64,000 nt of DNA from Zanthoxylum bungeanum. Lineage: Eukaryota > Streptophyta > Magnoliopsida > Sapindales > Rutaceae. How positions within the stretch are numbered: position 1 is the stretch's first letter; every line of letters starts with the position of its first letter. Below, one piece after another: positions 23,043-34,745 of this stretch. A program made the translations under genes and the position numbers. Where the stretch lies: the NCBI GenBank assembly GCA_019454045.1, contig SKCR01051201.1, positions 1 to 64,000 of the forward strand, in the 5' to 3' direction. The notes below the pieces were generated by a model. It had not been told where the DNA came from. It saw nothing but the letters and a program-made list of their open reading frames with translations, and did not search any database.

Positions 23043-24910
23043 TGACCGCGGCGTAAACACACACGTATAACGCAAGCGCACGTATCGTTCAAGTAGTATA
23101 AAAATATCGATCCCACGAGGACTTAATTCCTACTGTTGTTATTAATTGTTGATACTATTTATTTACAAATATCTAATTATAGGGAGAGGGAATTGATTGC
23201 TTGAAATGATTTGATTTGTAGATTTACTAAATAAATAAAAGACAAAAGATAAAAGAAAATACTAAGGAAAATAAAAGACTTAAAGATCTAGGGTTGTGAA
23301 TCTTTCTAATATCAATTAAAAGATGAAGTAGTTAAATCATAGTTGGGTAAATTATTGAATTATTAATCTGGAACACTAAATTATGTAAAAGCCTCTTCCG
23401 AATGATCATTTACAAATACCTAGTATAATCCAATTGAACCATATGTCTATGTCAATTAAATTACCTAGATTCATTAAGATTGAGTTCCAATTATGACTAC
23501 CCCCGCCCAACAGGTATATTCCTATCCTGTAAGGAAATCTATTAAAGGTTTATCTATCCTTAAAGAAGATCGTGGTTGTTGAGACTAAGGTCTTAAACTT
23601 AAAATCCCTATGTCTAGTTCATTTTAAGTTTATCTAAATCAATTTTATTAATGGCCAATTAATAAAAAGGCATTAAGATTATGACTCAATAAATAACTCT
23701 TTTAAATTACTCAAACTATAATCTAACCCTTTTAAAACCGATTATATTAGATTTTATCACAACCCTAGATATTTAACTTAGTTACAACACATAACTAAAG
23801 CTGATATAAACTTAAAAGACAAAAATGAAATTGCAGAAAGTAATTAAAATAAATAAATGAAATGCTAAGGTAAAAGGAAATAACTTCTACTATATACTAT
23901 TTAGATATCTCCCATAAATAATAATATATTAACTTGTGATATTTTAAACCAACCGTCCAGAATGGCGGTATCCTGATTAAGTCAAATTCAAATATACCAG
24001 CCATAAGGCGGAACAGAAATATAACTTAAACCAACCGTCCAGTGTGGCGGTCCTCATTAAGTCAGGTTAACCAGATTAAATTAAATAACCAACCGTCCGA
24101 ATGGCGGTATCCTTTATTAATCTGATTTTAAATAGTTTATATATCATATTTTAAGGGAGATTAATCTAAATAGCAAAAGTAAAAGAATTACCTTATTACC
24201 TCAGCATAGAGACGTTACCCCCTCATGGATGGTTAGAATTACTACTACAAAGCGAAATAAAACTGAATAAAAGAAGAAAATATGAAGAACTCTCAATTTA
24301 TTTATAAGGATTTCAGAGGAAGAGGTACATTTGAAACTAAAAATTCGAAATCTATTTATAGGCAAAAAAAATCTAATTTTTTATTATTATTTTTCTGATT
24401 TTTATTTTTTTATTATTTTTTCTGTTTTTATTTTTTTATTATTTTTCTGATTTTTATTTTTTTAATTTTTTTTTTTGGATCGCTGAATTTTCGACACGTG
24501 GCATGGTGTGCTAAAAATGACGGCTCGTTGAATCTTTGACACGTGGCATGGTGGTTAAATTACTAAAATACCCTCGGTGTCGGGATGCCCAAAATTACCA
24601 AAATACCCTTTTCGCCAAATTTCACAATTTTGCTCCAAATCACCTCCAGAATATCTTGAAACTTTATTTCGGTGTCGGGATGTCCAAAATTACCAAAATT
24701 TGTGTCGGGACGTCCAAAATACCAAAATACCCTTTTTGCCAAATTTCACCAAATTTCACAGTTTTGCTTCAAATCACCTCCAGAATGTCCTGAAACTTTA
24801 TTTATCTACAAAATAACACAAAACACATCAAAATATTCACAAAACTCAAGAAACTATACAAAACATTAAGTTAAATGAGTGGGAAATAGTGATACATTTA
24901 TCACTCATCA
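23043..24910 (-). repeat. 3' LTR of element B
   Basis: Pairs with 29090-30965. In element sense it contains G-boxes (24540-24545, 24495-24500), a TATA box at 24360-24351 (TATAAATAGA) and three imperfect repeats with 'accgccat' around 23944-24110. A minisatellite of about 26 bp (ttattatttttctgattttt) spans 24377-24475. Preceded in element sense by the purine-rich ggtttggtggtg. Confidence 0.93.
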
Positions 24911-26569
24911 CACCACCAAACCTAACATTTTGCTAGTCCTCGAGCAAAATAAAATAACATAGTAAATTTAACTAAGCCACTTTCGTAGGGATCACGATTG
25001 CATTTAGATATGCAACAAGCCTTTAAACCCCTAGGTGTCCCTAGTGGACGAGTTGTAGTCTCGTGAAGGTTTACAGCAATGATACCCACAAACATTTTAC
25101 AAAAGTAAAAAGGTAGTGAAACTAATGCATACAAAAGCAAAAAGACAAGAGAAAAGAGAATAAAGAAGTCAGTGACTCATTAGATGAACTTCTACTTCCA
25201 CTCCAAGTTTAGTAGTTGTTTTGTTTCATTCTAAATTACTAAATAAGTAAATTCTCCGATTATTTTTACCATTCTTCATATACACAGCCAACAAAATATT
25301 AAACAACTCATTTTTGCCCACAACGGTCATAAGTGCAGTTGATAAGAGAGTAATATTTTTGTCCTAAAGTTTTATCAGAATTCACATCTTTTTGTAGTAA
25401 TGGAATAAATTTTCTGATTTTTCTGATTTTTTCTTTGATTTTTTCTCTATTTCTATTTTTTATTTATATACAATATCTTCCATCTATGTAGCGAGCTTTA
25501 GGTCGGTGACTCCCAAACCAGTTGGCTTTAGGGCATCAGGTGTTAAGACACCCCTAAGGACTTAATTACTCAGACTTCAGATATATATACATATATATAA
25601 ATTTTTCATCATTTTTTTTGATCCATGTAACGAGTTTTGGGCCAATGACTCCCAAACCAGTTGGTTTTAGGGCACTAGGTATTAAAATACCCTTACAGAC
25701 TTAATAACTCGGATCTCAGATGTATTTTTTTTTTTTTTTTTTTTATTCCATCACTATTTTTTTAGATGTTTCCTCCAAATGAACTAGAGTACTGGATATT
25801 ACAAACTTTTCAATTTTAGCTTATGTCTGTATGTTATAATGTATGTTGATAATACCTGCTAACTAAGTATATGAAGATTCATTTTAGTCAGTTTTATAGA
25901 GAATTTACAGATTTAATAATTCAAAAGTGAATAAACAAAAATTAACTTGTTTTGAATTAGGTTTGAAATACGTCTCAGGAGTGGGAATTCCTTACACAGC
26001 TATTTCTTACCAATTTCATCTTTTTAGTCAACATAACAACAAAACATTTTTACAGTCACATATATATATATTTATATTTTTTACAATTTTTTTTTAAGAG
26101 TTTAATCAAAGGCTCAGTTTATGGTGTGTGACTAATTGTCGAATGGACTTCCCGTTGTAGATTCCCCAGAGGGAAGGTGGAGCGAGGCTCACTTAAGTAC
26201 CCAGCCCCTTAGGCTCTTATCGCTTGTTGTCAGGAATAAACAACGAGTCCTCCAAACTAGTCTGTCACAACACGCTACAAGTGAATGATTATCTAGGTGC
26301 CTCCACAGCTTTTCCTTATAAAAAGGTAGTGAGTGAAGGAAGACACCAAACCATTACCTAACTTTAAATATGCCCTTTGTTTTTATTAATTTTTTAATTT
26401 TTTTTGTATTTTTCGAAAAATTTTGGACTAAAACTAAAAACATAATACAAACAAGTACTATTAACTATTCCTCACCCCCAAACCTAAATGAGACATTGTC
26501 CCCAATGTCTTAAAAAGTAGAAGAAGAGTTTAGAAAATCGTACCTGGTTGGCTGAAATTCTACAGGAAA
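24911..26569. other. 3' non-coding region of element B
   Basis: No gene. Near 25490-25720 a block of about 130 bp (from 'gtagcgagctttaggtc') is present twice in imperfect tandem. The block 26110-26360 is shared with element D (58927-59165). The stretch 24990-25075 aligns with the 3' region of element A (53410-53468 plus 61849-61890). T-rich runs lie at 25725-25745 and 26080-26095. Confidence 0.7.
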
Positions 26570-27221
26570 TTAAAGGTTAAGATCCAGATTTATTCGACGC
26601 TTCTTACCACGATCATCATCGGACCATTTTATCTTTGAAATGATAGGGTCAACTTGTGGTTCAAAGGCTACGAGTTGATCAATTAGATCCGGTGCAGTTC
26701 TGGCAGTGAATAAGAGTTCTTTCATAGGTTTTGACACGAACCCATTTCTCCGAGCATCATCAAGAAACACACAAGAAAATCATAAAATCCATCAACGTTA
26801 AGCAATCCAAGCGGTTTCTGGTGTATGTTCAGGTTCGCCCAAGATAGTACTATAAAAATTTCCTCCAATGTGCCCAAGCCACCTGGCAAAGCAATAAAAG
26901 CATCAGAACGGTTAATCATTTCAACCAGTCGTTCAGACATACCTGGCACGATCAGTTCCTCTCCGTTTGATGATCCAATAAGATTCGCCTCTGCCAAGGG
27001 TTTTGGGATGATTCCCAAAACATGACTGCCTCCTTCTTGTACGGCTTTTGAAACGATCCCCATTAGTCCAAGATTGCCTCCGCCATATATTAAGTGCATA
27101 TTCCTTGCTGCTAAGACTCACCCAATTCCTGTGCTGCTTCTATGTATTGTGGTTTAGTACCAATAGTACTACCGCAAAATACACAGATGTTCTCAACTCG
27201 TCTTCTTGAAGTGGCTTCCAT
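26570..27221 (-). pseudogene. LONELY GUY (LOG) cytokinin-activating enzyme, intronless captured copy
   Basis: Full-length match to plant LOG proteins, which convert cytokinin riboside 5'-monophosphates to active free bases. Visible are the N-terminal ICVFCGS, MHLIYGGGNLGLMG, the signature PGGLGTLEE and GLLNVDGFYD. The Arg of the conserved M..R segment is kept (GMSER), but the usual following Lys is Leu. The tail ends LDLNL, an LxLxL (EAR-type) pattern. Two single-base deletions break the frame, near 27120 and near 26765, so the copy cannot encode the full enzyme unless these are assembly errors. Length implies 217 residues before the breaks. Most LOG genes have several introns; none is seen here, so it looks copied from mRNA. 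It lies inside element B in the same orientation. Confidence 0.88.
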
Positions 27222-27739
27222 TTTTTTATGTATTTCTTTCTCAACTATGGATGCCTTCAAAAGTGCAATGACGGGCTGAATTTATAGTACCTGAAAAGGG
27301 TGAGTAATAATAGCACTAGTATCTTCCAAAGGAAGCTTGTTAGCTAAACAACAAAAGAAATCGTGAAAGGTCAAAAAGTCTGGATCCTGTCTACGAAAAT
27401 AAAGATAATTTCAATAGAAAAGCAAATCAAAGCAATAATTAAGGCAACAGAATTGTGTACGCAATACGCCACTTGCTTAGTATAAATTCATTAGGATGCG
27501 TCTCAAGAAATCATTCTTTACTCAGCCATCACAAATGAAATAACTCTCTTCTTTACGATTGTCAAACACCATTCCTTCTGTCTTAAAATGCTCCATTTGT
27601 GCTTTTCCCTACAAAATAACACACAAAATTTAAAAAGTTCACACAAAATATGAAAATAAATTACAACAAATTGCATGGGTTGCCTCCCTGCTAGCGCTAA
27701 ATTTTTCGTCTTCAGCCAGACGTGACTGAAATCTATCTG
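27222..27739 (-). other. Element B spacer between gag-like frame and LOG copy
   Basis: In element sense it begins with a GCGCTAGCAGGGAGGCAACC motif (about 27699-27675), common at the end of the coding part of plant gypsy-type elements. A leader of about 400 bp with no recognised coding sequence follows, up to the LOG start codon. The part nearest LOG may be the 5' UTR of the captured transcript. Confidence 0.5.
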
Positions 27740-28957
27740 TTAAGGAGGTTTCAGCGTCGTTTTGGATGTCCGATCAAAGACAATCCCGTGAGCGTTGCTT
27801 TTGAAGGGTCTCTTCCAACGGTAAAGTGGCAAAAAGAATTTTGTCATATTTAGTGCTCGTGCCACCTTTTTGATCTTTGTTGCTCCATTGGTTCCTGAAA
27901 AGAAAGAAAGAAAGTCAGGAGGTCTCGTATGGTGCTTGACTTGGAATGGAAGTTCCATTCTGTCAAGCTTCTGTTTGATATCTTTGGTTTGTACTCCCCA
28001 AAACAGCGATGTTTCTCATGAATGCTCTGGATCTTTAATAAAGTCAGACATTTGCTCCTCCATTTGCTCTGTTTCTTGCTCCACCTTTTCTTCACAGATG
28101 AGTTTGAAAATTTCTGCATTCAGCTCTCCATCTGTCATCTGTGAAATACATGTTTCAAAATTTTCAACCTGAGGAGAAATGTTAGATTTTAGGTCTTCTT
28201 CCTCTGATCTGGTTGAAATGATTGGCTCAGGTAGATCTTCTTCAAACATTTGTGCAATGGAATCTCCAGATCTTCATTTTGAGGATACAGAATTCCATCC
28301 CCCAATTTTTGATGCAGTTGGTACAAACAGCTCAGTTTCATCCTCGTCAGAATCTGAATAATAGAAATCAAATCGAGACTTTGCCGGTTCGGGTTCCTGA
28401 ACTGATACCTCTGGTTCTTGATTCTCCTCAGCCTTCTCCTTTGTTAAAGTGTCATCGTGAAATGTTTGGTACTCTGAGGCTTCATCTGAAAATGATTCTT
28501 GAGGTATATAGCTCTGGTTTTCTATTAATTGTCTGATCTGATCTGTCATTCTCTGTATGGATCCTGCGTTACTCTGAATTTGTGCATCAAATCGAACTGC
28601 TTGTTCTTTGAACATGTGAATCAATTGATCTTCCTCAGATGGTTCTGGTTCTTGATAAGAATCGAAGGAAGATGGTGGATAAGATGGAAAATGTGATGAT
28701 TCTTCGTACCTTGGTTGATTCCAAAAATTCTGCCACTCTGAAAGGTATATACTTTGATCGCTCGGGTGGTTACCATCACAAATTACACATCTCCCCATTT
28801 CATTCTGTTGAGCAAATGTGATATTGCTTGATTCTGGCATCCAGTGATATTCGTTGGGCTGAACAACAGGCCTCAGAAAACTGGACTGTTGCTCCTAGAT
28901 TTGGGGTGTATCTTCTTGTAAGGCTCGTGATTTCTCAATTTCCCAATAGTGTTCCAT
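27740..28957 (-). pseudogene. Gag-like polyprotein of element B (broken)
   Basis: The reading frame starts MEHYWE at 28957, shortly after the PBS, has an in-frame stop near 28894, then runs through 28840-28274 and continues, with breaks, to 27740. It contains a degenerate zinc knuckle CVICDGNHPSDQS in which the last Cys is Ser, followed by an EPEPSEEDQLIHM..RFDAQIQ..RQL coiled segment. The same order and many residues occur in element A (41017-42081: LRPVVQ, GNH, RLEAQIRQL, SLTEW.. HSKSS.IRD). This is the C-terminal gag region of gypsy-type plant elements. No protease or reverse transcriptase follows. Confidence 0.75.
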
Positions 28958-29064
28958 TTTTTAATCACCTGAAAACAAAAGAAATAAAAATTACAAAATA
29001 AAAGAAAGAAAATTAGATATAAGTAAATTTGATAGTTTCAAAATTAACAACTCAAGAAAAATAA

Positions 29065-29083
29065 GTCCCCGGCAACGGCGCCA
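29065..29083 (-). other. Primer-binding site of element B
   Basis: TGGCGCCGTTGCCGGGGAC on the minus strand, six bases inside the 5' LTR. This sequence is typical of Athila-related plant gypsy elements; from memory it is primed by tRNA-Asp, which I have not verified. Confidence 0.8.
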
Positions 29084-29089
29084 AAAACT

Positions 29090-30965
29090 TGACCGGCGTA
29101 AACACACATGTATAACGCAAGCGCACGTATCGTTCAAGTAGTATAAAAATATCGATCCCACGAGGACTTAATTCCTACTGTTGTTATTAATTGTTGATAC
29201 TATTTATTTACAAATATCTAATTATAGGGAGAAGGAATTGATTGCTTGAAATGATTTGATTTGTAGATTTACTAAATAAATAAAAAGACAAAAGATAAAA
29301 GAAAATACTAAGGAAAATAAAAAGACTTAAAGATCTAGGGTTGTGAATCTTTCTAATATCAATTAAAAGATGAAGTAGTTAAATCATAGTTGGGTAAATT
29401 ATTGAATTATTAATCTGGAACACTAAATTATGTAAAAGCCTCTTCCGAATGATCATTTACAAATACCTAGTATAATCCAATTGACCCATATGTCTATGTC
29501 AATTAAATTACCTAGATTCATTAAGATTGAGTTCCAATTATGACTACCCCTGCCCACAGGTATATTCCTATCCTGTAAGGAAATCTATTAAAGGTTTATC
29601 TATCCTTAAAGAAGATCGTGGGTTGTTGAGACTAAGGTCTTAAACTTAAAATCCCTATGTCTAATTCATTTTAAGTTTATCTAAATCAATTTTATTAATG
29701 GCCAATTATAAAAAGGCATTAAGATTATGACTCAATAAATAACTCTTTTAAATTACTCAAACTATAATCTAACCTTTTAAAACCGATTATATTAGATTTT
29801 ATCACAACCCTAGATATTTAACTTAGTTACAACACATAACTAAAGCTGATATAAACTTAAAAGACAAAAATGAAATTGCAGAAAGTAATTAAAATAAATA
29901 AATGAAATGCTAAGGTAAAAGGAAATAACTTCTACTATATACTATTTAGATATCTCCCATAAAATAATAATATATTAACTTGTGATATTTTAAACCAACC
30001 GTCCAGAATGGCGGTATCCTGATTAAGTCAAATTCAAATATACCAGCATAAGGCGGCGGAACAGAAATATAACTTAAACCAACCGTCCAGTGTGGCGGTA
30101 TCCTCATTAAGTCAGGTTAACCAGATTAAATTAAATAACCAACCGTCCGGAATGGCGGTATCCTTTATTAATCTGATTTTAAATAGTTTATATATCATAT
30201 TTTAAGGGAGATTAATCTAAAAGCAAAAGTAAAAGAATTACCTTATTACCTCAGCATAGAGACGTTACCCCCCTCATGGATGGTTAGAATTACTACTACA
30301 AAGCGAAATAAAACTGAATAAAAGAAGAAAATATGAAGAACTCTCATTTATTTATAAGGATTTCAGAGGAAGAGGTACATTTGAAACTAAAAATTCGAAA
30401 TCTATTTATAGGCAAAAAAATCTAATTTTTTATTATTATTTTTCTGATTTTTATTTTTTTATTATTTTTCTGATTTTTATTTTTTTATTATTTTTCTGAT
30501 TTTTATTTTTTTATTATTATTTTTTTGGATCGCTGAATTTTCGACACGTGGCATGGTGTGCTAAAAATGATGGCTCGTTGAATCTTTGACACGTGGCATG
30601 GTGGTTAAATTACTAAAATACCCTCGGTGTCGGGATGCCCAAAATTACCAAAATACCCTTTTCGCCAAATTTCACAATTTTGCTCCAAATCACCTCCAGA
30701 ATATCTTGAAACTTTATTTCGTCGGTGTCGGGATGTCCAAAATTACCAAAATTTGTGTCGGGACGTCCAAAATTACCAAAATACCCTTTTTGCCAAATTT
30801 CACCACCAATTTCACAGTTTTGCTTCAAATCACCTCCAGAATGTCCTGAAACTTTATTTATCTACAAAATAACACAAAACACATCAAAATATTCACAAAA
30901 CTCAAGAAACTATACAAACATTAAGTTAAATGAGTGGGAAATAGTGATACATTTATCACTCATCA
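29090..30965 (-). repeat. 5' LTR of element B
   Basis: Near-identical to 23043-24910. G-boxes lie at 30590-30595 and 30545-30550, TATA at 30410-30401, and the same minisatellite at 30424-30520 with a slightly different copy number. The short frames at 30586-30994 come from duplicated 'cggtgtcgggatg' words and are not genes. Confidence 0.93.
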
Positions 30966-31029
30966 ACCCACTATCAAAATTCTATGAAAAATAGGAATAA
31001 AAAGCACTAGTCAGAATCCATGCTTCTCC

Positions 31030-31210
31030 TCGCCTCGCCCTAAAAAGATATGATTTGATAGTAAAGGTTTTAAGACTTATTATCAGGTTCTAGATTCGAG
31101 TTCAGATGATGGATTAATTTCTTTATAAGAGTCTGAGACAGCTAAATATTTTATCTGCTCCGCTTAATCTCAGATAAAATGATTTAGCGATGTGATTTCT
31201 TAAAAACAAA
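31030..31210 (+). mobile_element. Degenerate tRNA-derived SINE
   Basis: Shares the order 'ggttctagattcgagttc' (B box), 'cttataagagtctgagacagc', 'tttatctgctccg' and a final 'gatttc' with the well-bounded SINE at 33651-33828. The duplication is not clear. Confidence 0.55.
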
Positions 31211-31428
31211 TCCATCCTTCATGAGCTTGCATCATGAAAAGGACAAATTAACAGTTCAGAAATTATGCCAGATGCAGACAGTTCATAGACCTTGTGGCTG
31301 ATACTAATGCAAGAACACATTATTTTTATTTTATATGCAATATGGTCCAAAGAACAGCTCCATGTTATTATGACTAGGGTTGAAAATTCATGTTGACCGG
31401 TCGTGTTCATGTTGAGCCAACATAAAGA

Positions 31429-32071
31429 TAGACCTGGCCGCCGGTTCGGAACCGAACCGAACCGGCCGGTTCCCGGTTCCACAAGTGTGGAATCGGAACC
31501 GAACCGGTCGGTTCCGGTTCGGTTTATGGTTCCCCTCCGTTTTTTTTTTTTAATAATAAATTTTAAAAAATAGAAAAATTCTATAATCGTAATGTTTTTT
31601 TCATACTATCACATCATTTTATAGAATCTTTTTTTATAAAATTCTTTTAACATATAATCTTTTTTATAGCCAACTCTTGGCTAGTGTTTTCTTTATATAA
31701 CCGATGTGGGATATTTGTTACTTGGCTATTGTGTCCCACATTGCTTATATAAAGAAGTCAATAACCAAGTTGGTTATAAAAAAGGATATGGACATTCATG
31801 TTTTAGTATTGCAATTTTAAACCTCATTAAGTCATTATTATTAATAAAAAAAATTGAGATTTACTTGTGGAACCTTACGGTTCCAAGAAAATAAATTTTT
31901 TTTACCGGAACCGTACGATCCCAGCAGTTCCAACCGGTTCGGTCAGGGTAAGAACCCTAACTGAACCGGTCAGGTTCCGGTTCGGTTCGGTTCCGGAAAC
32001 GGTTGGAACCGGAACCGTCCGTTTCCAACCGGTTCGGTTCCGGTTCCGAACCGTTACCTTGGCCGGGTCTA
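31429..32071. mobile_element. hAT-like MITE with CATAAAGA duplication
   Basis: A 643-bp element with a perfect 8-bp duplication CATAAAGA (31421-31428 and 32072-32079). Termini TAGACCTGGCC and TAGACCCGGCC (other strand) are inverted repeats. The arms carry GGTTCGGAACCG words and the centre is nearly identical to 9411-9887, so the two are copies of one family. Confidence 0.92.
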
Positions 32072-32087
32072 CATAAAGATATTCAAA

Positions 32088-32112
32088 TATATATATATAT
32101 ATATATATATAT
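32088..32112. repeat. (AT)n microsatellite
   Basis: About 12 AT units directly beside the MITE ending at 32071. Confidence 0.85.
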
Positions 32113-32551
32113 GAATCTAATTGTTTAACTAATCAAGTAAATAAATTTCGAGTGCTATCAAAATTAGCCGGGGCGGCTCAAACACATTTGGGATTTTAAG
32201 TGAATTTTTGATGAGATCTCGTTACATTCAAATGTATATTTTCTAGTAGAATAAAACCAAAAAATAATAATGAATGAAACAAAAATAAAGTTACAAAGTG
32301 ATAAGTGAAGGGTCTGGTTTTAGTCAACATCCGCCATTGAAGAGGTCGAATTCAAGCAATAGTGTGAGTGAAGGAGCAGGAGCAGGAGCAGCACCCGCAA
32401 GTGATTATTTTTACGGGCCTTCAAATTTATCCGGCCCGTTTGTAAAAATACAATTGATATGGGCCTTAAAATGGCTCTGAGAAGTGGTAGATTCATTTTG
32501 AAAGTAGTATAATTTATGGGAAAGCTTCAAATTATGTGTAAAGAAAGTGAT

Positions 32552-32728
32552 TTTGTTTTTTTCGAATCGTTAGAACTCCTCCGCCAAATCACTTCTTCCG
32601 AATTTAAGTACAGAATATAAAATCTCCAACTCTTTAGGACTCTTACAAGAAACACATTACATGAATTCGAACTCAAGACCTCAAAATGATCATGAACTCT
32701 GTACCACCGAGACACGTCTTTTGAGGAC
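32552..32728 (-). mobile_element. tRNA-derived SINE, minus orientation
   Basis: A 177-bp element flanked by a perfect 14-bp duplication gtaaagaaagtgat (32538-32551 and 32729-32742). On the minus strand it has an A-box-like 'ctcggtggtaca', the B box GAGTTCGAATTC, 'cttgtaagagtcc' and an A-rich tail. Same family as 33651-33828. Confidence 0.9.
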
Positions 32729-32742
32729 GTAAAGAAAGTGAT

Positions 32743-33636
32743 ATACTACATATTTAATGTAATTATCGGAAGGATGAGATTATTTGCACTCTAATTTCTA
32801 CTTTTGACACTCATTTACTTTGGTCGCTCATTATCGAAATTTGAATATAAAAATTTTACTCTTATCATTCTTCACAATTCCAATCACTACCCTATTTGAA
32901 GATACAAATATAATCCCATAATTTTCTCTCATCTTTTCCTCTACAGCTAACGACTTTGAGAAAATGAGTTTTGGGAATCTTACAACTAAATGGAGTTCTT
33001 AAATTTAAACATATTACATGCCCAGAAGATTTCCAAGGAAAGCCAGAGGCCGATAAATACAGTGGAGAGAGTATTCTAATAATATTTTTAGTAGAATATC
33101 AATGTTAGATCTCATCACAAGCACCCCAAATCCTCAAATTCTTTATGAACTTAAGCTTATATCAATCACCATTCACAAAAAAATAATAATTAAATAATAA
33201 AAAAAAAGAAGAGAAAATAGACACTCATATAAATGTAATGTCCATTTGCATGAGGCATGCATGGTCATCATCAACCATCTTAAAGTCATTTTCTACTTTC
33301 GGGGGTGATTGTCACTTTTGAGATAGAAGTCAAAAAAACTTTCAATGAATTACTATTCACTTATTGAAATTGTGAGCTTACGTTTTGCTATAAATACATA
33401 ACTCATTTGTGAGATTTAGACTTCCCAATAATTAAGCTTCATGCAAAGAGAGCTTATAGAATGTAAAATGAGTGAGATTTTTTTGTAAATTTTAAACACT
33501 TGTAAATTCTGTTTTTGTAATAATAAAATTCAATTTTTCCTCGTAAATACTCTTAAGTGATTAGAGAATCATAACAATAACAATAAAGAGTTCTTAATGG
33601 TAGCAGCTGAGTTTTGAAATGAAATTGGAGATAATG
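32743..33636. other. Intergenic spacer
   Basis: AT-rich with no recognisable gene. A TATA-like 'gctataaatacat' near 33389 is followed by A/T-rich leader-like sequence, but no coding region follows. Confidence 0.4.
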
Positions 33637-33650
33637 GGTAATGTAGCATT

Positions 33651-33828
33651 GCCTCCAAAGGGTGTGCTTGGTGGTGAAGGGTCCAGAATCTCACCTTGAG
33701 GTTCTGGGTTCGAATCCAATGGTGCAACTTCTTGTAAGAGCCTGGGGCAGCCGGGGGTTTTACCTGCGCCGCGACCCAGAATGAGTGGTTTGGTGGCGGG
33801 GTTTCCAACGATTTCAAAAAAAAAAAAA
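33651..33828 (+). mobile_element. tRNA-derived SINE with poly(A) tail
   Basis: A 178-bp element flanked by a perfect 14-bp duplication ggtaatgtagcatt (33637-33650 and 33829-33842). It has an A-box-like region (gcttggtggtgaagg), a canonical B box GGTTCGAATCC at 33707-33717 and a 13-A tail. This is the best-preserved SINE copy in the window. The minus frame 33569-33955 crosses it by chance. Confidence 0.93.
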
Positions 33829-34102
33829 GGTAATGTAGCATTTTTGAAAAAGAGAATATAAAAGATTGGTGTTGCGAAATTAAATGAGAGATTGAATGAT
33901 AAAACAATCTCTTAACATGCTTTCGTTTTTTCAAAGGCTGGAATAATGTGTCCATATCTGCAATTTTATTTAAGGGTCTTTATGTAATAAAATATTTTAT
34001 AAAATTAAGAGTGTTGAAAGTAGATTTTAGAGTTTATATAGCCACACCTTTTATCGGAAAGCTTCAAATTATGTGTAAAGTGATAATAATACATATTTTA
34101 TT

Positions 34103-34534
34103 TAGACCCGGTTACGATTTCAATTCAGAACAGAATTTGGAATCGAACCGGAAGGAACCGTCTGGTTCCGGTTCCTTTCGATTCAAATAGGATTTTCACC
34201 CTAACTGAACTGTTGGAACCGTTCGGTTCCAATATTATTATAATAAAATTTATGTTCAAATAAACAAATTTTTTTTTTTAAGTTGAACCTCTTTATTTTA
34301 TTTTTAATTTAAGTTTTTAATTTAATATAATAAAATTCAAATAAATAATTTTTTATTATATTTATTTAATAATAATACCCAATTTTTAAAATTATTTTTT
34401 TTAAAAAAAAATTGAACCGGAACTGTTCAGTTCGGTTCCGATTCAGTTAACGGTTACGATTTCCCAATATTATAAAATCGTAACCGTTTAGTTCGGTTCT
34501 AATTGAAACCGAACCGAATCGGTGACCCCCTCTA
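34103..34534. mobile_element. hAT-like MITE rich in GAACCG words
   Basis: A 432-bp element with ends TAGACCCGG.. and (other strand) TAGAGGGGGTCACCG, flanked by ATTTTATT / ATTTTATC (7 of 8 identical). The arms contain 'aaccgttcggttcc' words around an AT-rich core. Confidence 0.7.
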
Positions 34535-34745
34535 ATTTTATCTCAAAGTACTAAGGCAATATTTAATTATTGAACAGTCAAATTTATAATTTGAAAAACT
34601 ATTAATTGGCCCATCTCATCATCTAATGAATGAATGGACAAAATTAACATATGACTTGGAAAGTGTGTTCTAAAATATAAATTACGATTTTCTCATGAAC
34701 TTTTGGAGAGTATTCAGACTTGTGCAATTTATCAACGTGTAGTGC

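Larger units (their letters stand above)
23043..30965 (-). mobile_element. Non-autonomous LTR retrotransposon B carrying a LOG gene copy
   Basis: A complete 7.9-kb insertion flanked by the 5-bp duplication ACCCA (23038-23042 and 30966-30970). LTRs are 23043-24910 (3' LTR) and 29090-30965 (5' LTR), beginning TGATGAG and ending GGTCA in element sense; they differ by scattered substitutions and mostly 1-3 bp indels. Order in element sense: 5' LTR, PBS, gag-like frame, a GGGAGGCAACCCA motif (about 27670), a LOG pseudogene, an ACATTGGGGACAATGT motif (about 26500), non-coding sequence, purine tract, 3' LTR. No protease, reverse transcriptase or integrase is visible, so movement would depend on proteins in trans. 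PBS and conserved motifs resemble gypsy/Athila-related elements. Confidence 0.93.

Noticed and set aside
26570..27221. LOG as a normal functional host gene
   Set aside because: Two frameshifts, no introns and a location inside a bounded retrotransposon argue for a captured pseudogene copy.
30613..30994. Several 71-89 aa frames with repeated NFGHPDT or PKLPKYPF words
   Set aside because: Arise from duplicated words in the B LTR; recur in both LTRs.
33707..33717. Possible tRNA gene (GGTTCGAATCC)
   Set aside because: It is the B box of a SINE; no cloverleaf and a poly(A) tail with a 14-bp duplication.
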